From positions 1-5,238 of the forward strand of contig JAHKBC010000309.1 of assembly GCA_018825725.1 (NCBI GenBank): 5,238 nucleotides of DNA, given 5' to 3'. Source of the stretch: Candidatus Omnitrophota bacterium. GTDB lineage: Bacteria > Omnitrophota > Gorgyraeia > Gygaellales > Profunditerraquicolaceae. Under the pieces are notes generated by a model. The model made no database searches and was not told the DNA's origin. It saw only the letters and a list, made by a program, of their open reading frames with translations. The position numbers and the translations under genes were made by a program. This document shows positions 5,214 to 5,238 of the stretch, piece after piece (positions within the stretch are counted from its first letter, which is position 1; each line of letters starts with the position of its first letter).

Positions 5214-5238
5214 ATGGTGCAGATGATGAAAAAAATGA
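5214..5238 (+). CDS. Possible start of the next gene (rpmD or rplO expected), 3' truncated
   Basis: After the rpsE stop there are 23 bases with several in-frame stops, then an ATG at 5214 directly after an in-phase TAA. The frame stays open to the window edge and reads MVQMMKKM. ATGs at 5223, 5226 and 5235 are in the same frame, so the true start is undetermined. No convincing SD is visible before any of them. In the usual order the next gene is rpmD (L30) or, where that is absent, rplO (L15). Eight residues are too few to tell which, or even to be sure that this is coding. Confidence 0.25.

Noticed and set aside
1..5238. Search for an undescribed accessory system (defence, mobile element, repeat array).
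   Set aside because: The window is almost fully covered by contiguous essential ribosomal-protein genes in standard order. No unexplained stretch exceeds 48 bases and no direct-repeat array was seen.

Overview
The window is an uninterrupted bacterial ribosomal-protein gene cluster, the core of the S10-spc locus. All genes are on the + strand, in the order rplV (5' truncated), rpsC, rplP, rpmC, rpsQ, rplN, rplX, rplE, rpsN/rpsZ (zinc type), rpsH, rplF, rplR, rpsE. It ends with 48 bases that may hold the start of the next gene. Every protein was identified by reading its conserved family motifs. Nothing in the window looks like a mobile element, CRISPR array, RNA gene or other accessory system.

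The organism is a bacterium. L29, L16, L24, L5, L6 and L18 all read as bacterial forms, and the gene order is the classical bacterial one. The DNA is moderately AT-rich and every start codon is ATG. Shine-Dalgarno (SD) sequences of AAGGAG or AAGAGG type precede many genes. S14 is the short zinc-binding type, and L24 carries a C-terminal four-cysteine zinc-ribbon-like tail. Both occur in Firmicutes, Thermus and many candidate phyla, but not in Escherichia coli. I cannot place the phylum from sequence alone. The combination would suit a poorly cultivated lineage such as Omnitrophota, but that is only a guess.

Layout: bases 2-1919 correspond to the distal half of the E. coli S10 operon (L22, S3, L16, L29, S17). 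Bases 1916-5190 correspond to the spc operon (L14, L24, L5, S14, S8, L6, L18, S5). The two parts are fused: the rpsQ stop and rplN start share ATGA, so the E. coli-style intergenic spc promoter is absent. No intergenic gap between identified genes exceeds 27 bases, several genes abut or overlap, and I see no internal terminator. One polycistronic mRNA with translational coupling is the simplest reading.

Functionally, S3, S17, S14, S8 and S5 build the 30S subunit (head, 5' domain, central domain and decoding/mRNA-entry side). L22, L16, L29, L14, L24, L5, L6 and L18 build the 50S subunit (exit tunnel, A-site region, 5S RNA protuberance and subunit bridges). No new system was found. The points worth a second look are start-site corrections for rpmC and rplR, the fused S10/spc junction, the paired zinc-type S14 and L24, a few substitutions at normally conserved positions, and the identity of the gene after rpsE.
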